A stretch of 64,000 nt of DNA, from the NCBI GenBank assembly GCA_049999805.1, contig JBNGIO010005803.1, positions 77,203-141,202 on the forward strand. The letters run 5' to 3'. Position 1 is the first letter of the stretch, and each line of letters begins with the position of its first letter. The notes beneath the pieces were generated by a model. It saw only the letters and a program-made list of their open reading frames with translations. It ran no database searches and was not told where the DNA came from. Made by a program: the position numbers and the translations under genes. Of the stretch, positions 44,657-54,276 are shown piece after piece. The stretch comes from Folioceros fuciformis. Taxonomy: Eukaryota; Anthocerotophyta; Anthocerotopsida; Anthocerotales.

Positions 44657-46082
44657 ATGGCCAGTGCCAGCTGCTCGTTGTTTAGGGCCGCCGGCGCCCT
44701 CGCCTTCGTCCGCGAGCTTGGTTGTTTAGGGTTAGCACGAGATGGTCTGTGTGGCGTCTTGCTGTCTTCCCCGCCGAACTGGGATACCTTCTCAGATGTG
44801 TCGTTGCCATCTTCTGGCGTCGTCCCTGGACACGGTGGGCTGCCTGGAATCATGGAACTGGGCGTGCCGAAGAGCAAGGTTCGACTTATCTCACTTGCTT
44901 TCTTGTGAGCTATTCGAGGTGCCATTACCTCATTCCGTCTCTCCCGGACTGTGTATGCAGATCACTCGGTCGCGGAAGGGTAAACGCAACGGGCCCAAGT
45001 TTCTGAAGCCGTACCCAGTGATCTCCAGATGTGTGTAAGTGGTCTTCCTCGTATATGGTGACCCACGGCTGTGTCATAGTCTTCCTGGGTGGCTTCTCAG
45101 GCAGCCCACAGCTGAAGATAATCTGCTAGTGAGGCGTTCTGCCACCCGGACAAAGACATCCTTGCTTTTCTGATTCATTGAGGGTGTGAACATTCTCTGA
45201 TGTGAGTCAAGTAATCCTGGATGACATGAGCTGGTGTTTGGTCTTCAGTCGTCTGTTCGGTCCTGTCCAATTTCTCTCATCTAGATGGATGTGATGACAC
45301 TTTCCCCAAATGATCGAATATGATTCGACTTTGCAATACTCCAAGCCAGGAACTTGTCTGATCCGTTTGTTTGTCACCACCCAAGGTTTTCATCTTTCTA
45401 CGGTTGCAGTCTCGGACATGATGATCCTTTCCCCGAATGATCGAATATGATTCGACTTTGCGCTTATCCAAGCCAGGAACTCTGTTGATCCGTCAATTCT
45501 CAGTGTCAAAGCATGTGTTTCATCGTTAGGGTTTAGGTCTAGGGTTTTTAAGATAATCGTTATTCGCCGAGTGATCGAAAAGAGAAGGATTTTTGGTTCA
45601 TTACGTCATTACCCTAGGGTTTCGGACATGATGACACTTTCCCCGAATGATCGAATGTGATTCGATTGTGCTGTATTCCAAGCCAGGAACTCGTCTGATC
45701 TGTAATCAGTGTTGCACTGGGCATGTGGGTGGGATAAGTGCTGTTTTCAGGCGTGTGTGTTGATTTGTTTCTCCATTCTTGACCTGGACAAGATGATACT
45801 TTCCCCAAATGATCGAATATGATTCGATTCGTAACACTCCAAGCCAGGAACTTATCTGATCCACTTCTTGCTTTTTGTAGTGTCGTGTAGCCTGAAAAAT
45901 GTCTTCAGTTTTCCTTTCAAAAAATGTGTTACTTTTCCTCTTGGTTTTCGTTCGATTTCCGTCTGTCTTGCACTGCCCCTCACACGGTCCACGGTTGTGG
46001 TACTTCTCACAGTGTATGTGGGCGCGTGAAGTTACCGCATCTATTTTGCTGCGTTGGTACTCCGAAGAAGGAACCTTCTTGA
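44657..46082 (+). CDS. MRPL32: mitochondrial ribosomal protein bL32m, three exons
   Basis: bL32m is a zinc-ribbon protein of the large mitochondrial ribosomal subunit. Exons are 44657-44878, 44961-45034 and 46013-46082; introns are 82 and 978 nt (donors GTTCGA and GTAAGT, acceptors ATGCAG and TCACAG). The joined 121-residue protein has an N-terminal extension likely to act as a mitochondrial targeting peptide, rich in Ala, Ser and Leu with few acidic residues at the start. Then come MELGVPKSK, ITRSRKGKRNGPKFLKP, PVISRC and CGRVKLPHLFCC. The junction recreates Cys-Val-Val-Cys, and the Cys-Cys pair downstream completes the zinc site. VPKxK and CGRVKLPH are family hallmarks. The third exon is small and easily missed. 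The long second intron carries four snoRNA-like elements. Confidence 0.92.
45287..45365 (+). ncRNA. candidate box C/D snoRNA, copy 1, in L32 intron 2
   Basis: Box C GTGATGA at 45291-45297 and box D CTGA at 45358-45361 are flanked by a short GGAT/ATCC terminal stem. Before box D lies the shared potential guide CCAAGCCAGGAACT. An inner hairpin pairs TCGAAT with ATTCGA. Host-intron location and length fit plant C/D snoRNAs. The target is unknown to me. Confidence 0.55.
45413..45492 (+). ncRNA. candidate box C/D snoRNA, copy 2
   Basis: Box C ATGATGA is at 45418-45424 and a CGGA/TCCG terminal stem is at 45413-45416 and 45489-45492. The same guide-like segment AAGCCAGGAAC is present. The D-box position reads TTGA (45485-45488), one change from CTGA, so this copy may be weaker. 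Confidence 0.5.
45623..45702 (+). ncRNA. candidate box C/D snoRNA, copy 3
   Basis: Box C ATGATGA is at 45628-45634 and box D CTGA at 45695-45698, with the same guide-like segment and inner hairpin. The outer stem is only partial. Confidence 0.55.
45785..45862 (+). ncRNA. candidate box C/D snoRNA, copy 4 (box C weak)
   Basis: This copy shares TTTCCCC, the TCGAAT/ATTCGA hairpin, CCAAGCCAGGAAC and CTGATCC with the other copies. The C-box region reads AAGATGATA rather than RTGATGA, so it may be a decayed copy. Confidence 0.45.
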
Positions 46083-46345
46083 ATGGAACAGTGCCCAAGG
46101 CGGAGTGCCTTTCTTTTCTGACCAGAGTAGGCCCGATATGGTGCATTTCGGGAGCTCGACGCGCTTTCAGCGCGCTCTGGCGAACCGGGAGGTGAAAAGC
46201 GATGTATACGAAAACCTCCCTGGCATCGCCCCATGGCCGAGCGGTCGGCTCCAGTGATCTATGTTGCTAGGAGATCTCAGGGCGAAGGATTCTTCGTGGA
46301 ACTGGTCGTTCACTGTTCCCTGGTACCTCCAGTGCCGCTTCAGCC

Positions 46346-46535
46346 CATGCTTTTAATGGTCCTTGTACCCTCCTGTGACGGTGCTGTCCCAGCGGATGTG
46401 GCCGGGGGTCCCTCGTAGGCTTTTGTGATGGTGCTGCCCCAGCTCGTGAGGGCTGTGGTCCCTCGTAGGGTTCAGTGATGGTGCTGCTCCATCGTATGCA
46501 TTTAGGGATCCTCGCCAGTGGTGGTGCCGCTCCAC
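46346..46535. repeat. degenerate approximately 60-bp repeat (GTGATGGTGCTGC)
   Basis: About four copies of GTGATGGTGCTG(C/T)CCC with GGTCCCTCGTAGG between them. This is a non-coding spacer downstream of L32. I see no gene in 46536-47600. Confidence 0.6.
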
Positions 46536-47620
46536 CTTGTGCTTCATTTCACAGTTTGCCGACTCAGAGCTAAGCTACGAGCTTGGTGTCCCCTTTCCTT
46601 GGCATTCCAGAGTTAAGAATTCTAGGCCTTCGGTCAAGAATGATGTTCTACGACTTCAGTGTGAAATTTTTTCCGAAACATCGCTACCAGCGTGCTACAG
46701 TCCTCGAATTCTTCCCAAGCTCGAATTGCTTTCTAGGTTGTATCAATTAATGATTCGTCCCTCGAACTGAAGACGAGTTGCCTAAGTAATACGCGCCTGG
46801 TCATCGTTGAGGCGTCCTATGGTCCTTGAGCTTAGGAAGTACTCTTCGTTAAAGACTAAAATACATCATTGTTCTGCTGGCAGCTCCACGTACCTCTCAC
46901 GCACGCAAGTAGGCTTGCCCTGCCGCGAGCAAGAAATATCTCGGTCTCTTGTTTCGAGGCTCTGAGCGATTTGAAGAGGCAGTCACTCCGATGCACTTCC
47001 ATTTTGTCCTCTGCAGAATTTGTCACCTGGCGGGCAAGCATTGGTGAAGCTAGCTACAGCTGAACTTGACGCGCTGAATCATTTCCGGACAGCGCCATCA
47101 TCACAGCATGCAGATAATGTGGTGATACACATACCTAGTCTGCCCCGATAACCAGTGGATCTTTCCTGCATGCAGCCGTAAAAGTCGATCTCGCCCCACG
47201 GCAAGTCCTGTCATGACACCTCTCTTCGCGCGAGCGGCCCGATGTGAGCAGCAAGCCTGCCACGTACCGGTAGAGGAATCTCACAAGATGATGCACCCCT
47301 CGCAAGGTTCGACAGGCACTGCCCCTTGGTTCGCACGTCCAAGTGTAAGCCCATACTTCCCTCCCACCGCTGGGTGCGCCAGCTTCCACCTCTTAGACAT
47401 TGGATCCTCACACTCACCAGCTCGAGGAAAATATACCCAGTATCAGAACGACGTCCAGCTTCGTCTTCATTCAGAACATGGTCCTCCTATACCTCAACAG
47501 TCAACAGTTTGTTACGCACTGCCCTAATTTGCTTGCTTAGGGGCTAAATTGAAACATGAAAATGAACCTAATTCTATCGCTAATGCATGAGGGAGTGTGG
47601 TTTTTTCTGTATAGGAGGGT

Positions 47621-47800
47621 TTGGGGTTTAGGGTTTAAATTCTAAACCCTATAGGGAGCGTCCATATATACTTTGTGCAATCAGGTTTACTTAGAAAACC
47701 TTAGAAAACCGTTTAGGGTTTAAATCCTAAACCCTACACCCTATAGGAAGCGTTTGTATATACTTTGTGCAATGAGGTTCACTTAGAAACCTTAGGTGGG
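47621..47800. repeat. 85-bp tandem repeat with telomere-like palindromes
   Basis: GTTTAGGGTTTAAAT starts at 47626 and 47711 and is followed each time by CTAAACCCTA, so plant telomere-type TTTAGGG words face each other. ATATACTTTGTGCAAT and AGGTTnACTTAGAAA follow in both copies. The AT-rich spacer from 47801 to 48466 shows nothing else. Confidence 0.75.
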
Positions 47801-48466
47801 TAATTTTTGAGAATGATGTTCCAAGCGACTAATACCCTTGTTGATCTTTGGCCCTACTGAGATTGTTTCTTGGAGTAGACGGGACAAGTTCATCATATCA
47901 TATCATATGGCTAAGTTTATTTATTTATGGGAAATGAGGCTAATTCTTCAATTTCTTGTCTGAAATAAATATCACAAACTACATTGTTAGTTTATAAAAT
48001 AATCTACACATCTAAATAAATAATAGAAAATTGAGTACCTTGTACAAGGAGAACATCCAAAGATAATTTTTGAGAAAGAAAAAATAAAAAAATAGAAAAA
48101 TAAAATTATCCTTTGTGGCTATGTAGACGCATGAATGAGATGCATAGCAAAGAAAAATAAATTTAATATTTGGTATTTTTGGAGTTTTTACCCTAAGGCT
48201 AAGGTCCCTTTCGTAAAGTGGATCATTTACTTCAATGCTTCGTTAAGTGTGTGATTTAAGTGTCATGTTCTTCCTCTCTTTTTGTTATTAAAATTGAGCT
48301 TTAAGTCCTTTTTTAAAAGAATCTTTATTATAGTTATATAATAAAAAATATCTTAAGAATTTTTTGCCAAAAGACATCTTTCAACTTCAACCAAGAATTA
48401 TTTCTTGGAGTGTAAGCTACCATCTTGTTCATTGTAACTTGAAGGAATAATTGTTTCCCTATAACC

Positions 48467-48566
48467 NNNNNNNNNNNNNNNNNNNNNNNNNNNNNNNNNN
48501 NNNNNNNNNNNNNNNNNNNNNNNNNNNNNNNNNNNNNNNNNNNNNNNNNNNNNNNNNNNNNNNNNN
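48467..48566. other. assembly gap of 100 N
   Basis: Exactly 100 N, the usual placeholder for a gap of unknown size. Order and distance across it are therefore not certain. Confidence 0.99.
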
Positions 48567-48844
48567 AGCTTCAACTGTCTATTCTTTAGTTGCAAGAATG
48601 ATCTTCAAACGATGACTTCAAAGAGCCAAAAATGTGTGTTCTTCAAGGATAAGAGTCATATTCTATTCTTTGAAGTCATCGTTGTTTAACCCTAGTTAGA
48701 AGCATTTCTAATCACATGGTTGTTGAAGAGCTTGCTTACAATTGCAGAATAGGGATATCTTTTAAAATACTAAAAGCTATGTTGGAAAGAATTCCACCTC
48801 CAACTTGCCAAAGCTAGACTTTCAACAACCAAGAGCAACACCTG

Positions 48845-50060
48845 CAACCCTCTAGAGCTACGGTAGAAGTAGCTACATCGTCAACTGGCTAGAGCTATAG
48901 TGAAAGTAGCTACATGTTCAACCAAATCGAGCTACACTAGAAGGAGTTACATGTTCAACTTGCGGAAGCTATACTAGAAGGAGCTACATGTTCAACCTAC
49001 CAAGGCTACACTTGAACTAGCTACACCTTCAACCAGTTGGGGCTACACTAAAAGTAGCTACATCGTCAACAATATGAGCTACACTGAGAGCAACTACATG
49101 GTCAACCAATTTGAGCTACACTAAAAGTAGCTACATCGTCAACTGAGCTACACTAGGAGCAGCTACATCGTCAACCGATTTGAGCTACACTGAATGTAGC
49201 TACATCGTCAACTGAGCTACACTTAAGAATAGCTACATGGTCAACCCATTTGAGCTACATTGAAAGTAGCTACATTGTCAACTGATTCAAGCTACACTGA
49301 AAGTAGCTACATTTCAACCAACTAGAGCTACACTAGAAGGAGCTACACCTCAACCAACTGGAGCTACACTAGAAGTAGCTACATCTTCAACCAGCTAGAG
49401 GTACACCGAAAGTAGCTATGCCTTCAACCAACTAGAGCTACACTAGAAGGAGGTACACCTTCAACTAGCTACACCTACATTGGAAAGAGGTACATCTTCA
49501 TCTGGCTGGAGCTACACCAGAAGTAGCTACATCGTCAACCAGCTAGAGGTACATGGAAAGTAGCTATGCCTTCAACCAACTAGAGCTACACTAGAAGGAG
49601 GTACACCTTCAACTAGCTACACCTACATTGGAAAGAGGTACATCTTCATCTGGCTGGAGCTAGACCAGAAGTAGCTAAACCTTCAACCAGCTATAGCTAC
49701 ACTAGAAGGAGCTACACCTTCAACTGTCTAGAGCTACACCGTCAACTACCTTAAGTAACATTGGCAAGGAGCTACACCTCCAATTGTCTACCTTGAGTAG
49801 CACTTGTCTACCTTGAGTAGCACTAGGAACGAGCTACACCTTCAACTGTCTAGAACTACACTAGAAGGAACTACGCCTTCAATTGGTTCGAGCAACAAAG
49901 AAAAAGCTACACCTTCAACCAACTAGGGCTATGGTGCAAGGAGCTACACCCTCAGTCAACTAGAGCTATGTTGCAAGGAGCTACACCTAAAGAAACAACA
50001 CCGTCAACCAGTTGGAAGGAGCAACAATTGATCTTCAGATGGACCTTCAACCATCCAAAC
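48845..50060. repeat. satellite array, 36-40 bp units with GAGCTACACTAGAAG
   Basis: About thirty diverged copies of a unit such as AGCTACA(C/T)CnTCAACCAnCT followed by AGAGCTACACTAGAAGnAGC. Unit length varies. A higher-order copy of about 180 bp is seen by comparing 49389-49560 with 49553-49720. Confidence 0.9.
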
Positions 50061-50080
50061 GAGTTAGAGTTACACCTGAA

Positions 50081-50213
50081 CAAGCTCCACCACCTTTGGA
50101 AGGAGTTACAAGCTCCACCACCTTTGGAAGGAGTTACACCCAAACCAGCTCCACCACCTTTGGAAGGAGTTACACCCAAACCAGCTCCACCACCTTTGGA
50201 AGGAGTTACACTT
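50081..50213. repeat. 28/36-bp tandem repeat, four copies
   Basis: AGCTCCACCACC starts at 50083, 50111, 50147 and 50183, each followed by TTTGGAAGGAGTTACA. The last three are nearly identical, so this is a young expansion inside the older satellite. Confidence 0.9.
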
Positions 50214-51080
50214 GTTACATCTAGAACTGTAGGAAAGAGTTACTCCTATTACATAGAAGGAGTTACATCTGTTACATCTAGAATTGTAGAAAAGAATTAC
50301 ACATGTTACATTCATATCTAGAACTGTAGAAAAGAGTTACACTTGATACATCCTCCAGTGTTGAGAGGAGTTACGCCTGCTATAGCTCCAACGAAAAGGA
50401 GTTACACCAATTACATCTATTACACTTTCAATAAAAACGAGTGGAGTAGCCCCAATTACACTTCCAATCATCGGATGGAGTTACACTTACACTGTAAGGC
50501 TTTCATCAGAGTGACACTCACGATGTTACAGTGACACTCACAATGTTACACTTTCAACGACACCAATTACTCTAATACTTTCAATGACACCAATTACTCT
50601 ATTACTTTCAACGATACCAGTTACTCTAATACTTTCACCCACACCACTTACTCTAATACTTCTAATGACAATAGTTATATTAACACTACTATACTTTCAT
50701 CTACAACTACACTTTGTACCTATGAGAATAACAACCAACATAAGCTATGCTAAAAGAAAGAGCTACAGTGGAAGGGATTACACCTTAAACTTGTAGCACT
50801 TTCATTCACCTTAAACTTGTGGCACCTTCAATACCTTAAACTTGTAGCACTTTCATTCACCTTAACCTTGTGGCACCTTCAATACCTTAAACTTGTAGCA
50901 CTTTCATTCACCTTAAACTTGTGGCACCTTCATTCAGGAAGGAACTCCAACGGATAGGATGTAGAGAAGGAGCATGGATAGGGGTGTAGAGAAAGAGCTA
51001 CAATGGAAGGGGCTAAGCCCAAAAGGAACCATGCTATAACCTTCCTGCACTTTCAACCAGTTGGAGGTGCAACAGGATGA
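50214..51080. repeat. related satellite blocks (GAGTTAC, ACTCTAATACTTTC, CCTTAAACTTGTAGC)
   Basis: Three further blocks follow. Near 50214-50345 copies carry TACATCTAGAACTGTAG. Near 50555-50680 there are copies of ACCAATTACTCTAATACTTTC. Near 50785-50935 a unit of about 50 bp carries CACCTTAAACTTGTGGCACC. All keep the word GTTACA or GCTACA at the edges, which suggests one evolving family. Confidence 0.8.
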
Positions 51081-52850
51081 GCTACATTTGAAAGGACTGC
51101 ACATAACCAGGACCCATCATAAACAAAAATGGTGGATGTATGTAATTTATTGAGATTAAGCACTTGCATCTTAATAAATTGCAGAACTGTCCGCTAAGCG
51201 GCAAGTCCATCTTTGTGGACAACCTGTCTGCAAAGTTACTTAAAGTATCCAGAGCTTACTCGATGTTTCCGTCATATGCTTATGTAGGACCTGGAAATTG
51301 GGCAGACGGGAACCGGGTACTACCTATAAAAATGCGTGAATCCTGCGCACGATATTGCCCAACAACTTCTCTACCAACCAATCCAAACTTTGGGCAGGCG
51401 CAGTTTCTTGGAGTCTTCCGAATGTCGTGGACAGCGTAGAAAAAGGTGGCAGAACTTCCTCACGAAGAGCCGATCTGGAAACAGGTCAGGTAACCCTCAG
51501 AAACACACCTGGATGGCAGAGAAGGCGGAAAACAGCAGCAACACTGGAGGGATGGCTGATTCAGGGGTCACCTTTCATGCGCCTTCGGAAAGTTCTAAGA
51601 ACTAGGGTGTCCCTTTGCATTCTCATTACGATCGAACAAATCGCAGGTCGCAGAACACGTGAGCTGGGTTCCAAGCCTGCTCAAGAACACGCCATAGAGC
51701 CACGAGAGTACGTCGGTCAGAGAACTGCAGGATGATACATAGATGAGACAACAACGAAGAGAAGTCAAGAGTTACACAATGTAACAACATAAAGATAGAG
51801 AGGTGCCGCATCTCTCGCAATACACCTCACAGCTGAATTGCAGCCTCCACAACCAACGTGTTTAGAACACTGTGACAGACATTAGACACTTGAAATCGCG
51901 GATGAGCCCCCGGATTCCACGACCAATTATGGGGAGGAGGGTGAGAGCCAAGTGTGGTGACGGACACGCGATCCGGCGCTGGCACAAGTATGCAGTGCAG
52001 ATTAAAAGCTCTGTTATTGATGCTGATCTCTCCAAATATGATATGGATATTCGGTGCCTCACACCGAAGAGATCAGCACCAGCACCAGAGCTTTTTATCT
52101 AAAAGAAGACGAGAGGCTTAGTGCTCAACAGCGCAAGTCTCCAAACCAACCAGAGGCCAGCAGACTTCCTTGTCAGGAACTCCAAGCGCGGTGCGCATGG
52201 AAGTCAGCCACTGGTGCAATGGAAGAATAGGAAACCTCACAAGCATTTGCCTGATACAAAGCGTAGGGTGAGCCGCAAACATGGGTCGCAAGCTGCAACA
52301 AAGGAAGCCGGAAGAGCAAGAAGAGTGGCGTTCTTCCAGGGAAAGTGGGATATCTACTAAGGCAGGCAGGCGAGGAGAGAGGAGAGGGATGTTGCGGTGG
52401 ACAGAAGGAATATAAGAGCAATTTGACACATGTATCGATCAGCGGACTCTCTGGAGTGCTCTCTAAAGCAACCCACCGGTGCAATTATGTCAACTACAGA
52501 GAGGAGCTTAAAAAGGCGTACTGCGGGCCTGTGGAATTGCAGATCGAGTCAGGAAGATCACAGAGCAATAAGGCATAAAGAAAAGAATGTAGTACATGCA
52601 TACATTTGTACACACTAGGCCTACTGGGCTGGCCTGTTCAAATCTTTTGAAGCAGAATTGGAATGACGTTTGGCATTCATTGCAAGGGTCTTGGCAAGCA
52701 CGCAGCTATAACAGACTCTGCGAAAGCAGATCAGACACATTGCGACAACCAACCCGTGACTGTGCGATGACCCGGGCCTTTGAAACTTCCCTTCAAACCA
52801 TGCGTGAACGGAAGGCCTAGGAAGACGAGGCGGATACCTGAAAGCTGAGG
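51081..52850. other. region with unassigned small ORFs
   Basis: Plus-strand ORFs at 51872-52102 and 52121-52360 encode short basic proteins that I do not recognise, and neither shows clear splice partners. I do not call them genes. The composition is more gene-like than the satellite to the left, so a small undescribed or decayed gene is possible. Confidence 0.3.
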
Positions 52851-52861
52851 AGTCGAGTCGG

Positions 52862-52893
52862 TCCTCGACCCGACCCGACCCGACCCGACCCGA
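52862..52893. repeat. 5-bp microsatellite (GACCC)n
   Basis: Five uninterrupted copies of GACCC plus flanking imperfect copies. Confidence 0.85.
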
Positions 52894-53077
52894 GCCGTAC
52901 CATGTACGTTCCATCAACTGTATCAGATCTGGACAGAATGCATCCCGCTGTACCGGTAGCAAAAAAAATGAAGCTGCGAAATCGAGACGGAACAGGCTTG
53001 GAAGCAGGTAGTCTAGAATAAAACCTGTGTGAAGATGGCAGCTCACCTTACAGAACACGGATGTCATCGATGACTCA

Positions 53078-53118
53078 TGCCCTGTCCTGTCCTGTCCTCC
53101 GCTGTCCTGTCCTGTCCG
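53078..53118. repeat. 5-bp microsatellite (CCTGT)n, interrupted
   Basis: CCTGT repeats run to about 53097 and resume after CCGC up to about 53118. Confidence 0.8.
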
Positions 53119-53249
53119 ACTCCCCCGCTGCCTGCACAAATCGAGCTGGTCACTGCTGCAGTTTGACTGTCAAAGCGCTTGTCATCGATCGCAGTTCACC
53201 GCTCTCTCGCAATTATGCAAAGCTTGCCTACCTAGGTCCTAGACTGGTA

Positions 53250-54276
53250 CCTCAGGCGTTACAACCACAATGATCGCATTGGCAGCCGTCCCGGTCTCGG
53301 CTCCTACCGCCTGATCTGACAAGCTCTGGATCTGGCACAAGAAATGAATTAATCACGGTTAGGACTGCGGATTGGCCGGTGCTCAGCTGCAGCCGGAGAT
53401 TGCTGACAAACCCGGGCCCTCCCCCTCCGACCGCATTGATCGCTGCAGCTGCAGCTGCTGCTGCCCTGCCGCTGTTGCTGTAGCCAATCCGAGTGCTTCC
53501 CGCACGCGCCAGCCGGTGCTTCCGCACCACGCAATTCCGGAGCCATCGTCTCCGGGCAGCGGCCCAGGCGGCCGGATCCCGGCCGAGTCTCGTCTCGTCG
53601 CGTCTCGTCTCGGTACGCCCGGCCAGCCTCGTGACGGTACTCCGTCCGCCCACTCGACCTGTCGCAGTTGTACCACCCGGTCCAAGGCGACGAATATGAG
53701 CAGGCCCGCGCGTCACAGGTTGGGCAACGCGCCGGGCATTCCGTGCACATACTATAATGGCGGGTCGCGGTCGCGCATTCACGCTCCCAATGTGCGCCTC
53801 GCCTCGCCCCGCCCCGTCTCCCGTTCCGTTCTGCTGACCGTCGCTCGCCTGAAGCCTTTGTCACAGAGCAGCAGGAGATCCTGCGAGTGCAGATCCGCAA
53901 GTACGCAGGCGCCCCCTCCTGCTCCCGTTCCGTCGCGCCCGGAAAAGGGACGGGGTAGGTGGCCAAAGGTTAAAGTATGAAACGAGGAAGCAGGTGTGTG
54001 GGGCCTGGGGTTGGCGGTTAGAGCTGCTCATGAGCCTGGAATATCACGTGAAAATATAAAACTATTCCGCTTACCATCGTGTAGACCTGCCGGTTCAAGT
54101 TTAGTTGAACACCGAACCAGGTACGTGGAGTAATCAACTTCTCGGCGACCTATGGCTATCTGCTGCGAGCCTGGACGATCATGCTTCCCACTTCGCACAT
54201 TATCAAATCAGACGATCCATCAAATGTTGTCACAACCAGACACCAGATGTGTGGGGGACGTCAGGTCATCCATCCG
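53250..54276. other. GC-rich spacer before PPR gene
   Basis: Long overlapping ORFs (for example 53349-53966 minus and 53372-53980 plus) arise from high GC content and lack recognisable domains. A short GCAGCTGCAGCTGCTGCTG stretch lies near 53440-53465. The part next to 54276 should be the 3' UTR of the minus-strand PPR gene. Confidence 0.4.

Noticed and set aside
44434-44925. 163-codon minus-strand ORF
   Set aside because: It overlaps the first exon of the L32 gene on the opposite strand and has no conserved feature.
46225-46260. Possible tRNA from TGGCCGAGCGGTCGG, similar to an A box
   Set aside because: No B box (GGTTCnAnTCC) or acceptor stem within range.
51872-52360. Two short basic ORFs as ribosomal protein genes
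   Set aside because: Basic composition alone is not enough; I could match neither ORF to a ribosomal protein family.
53349-53980. Overlapping 200-codon ORFs on both strands
   Set aside because: High GC content makes stops rare in all frames here, and no frame shows a known motif.
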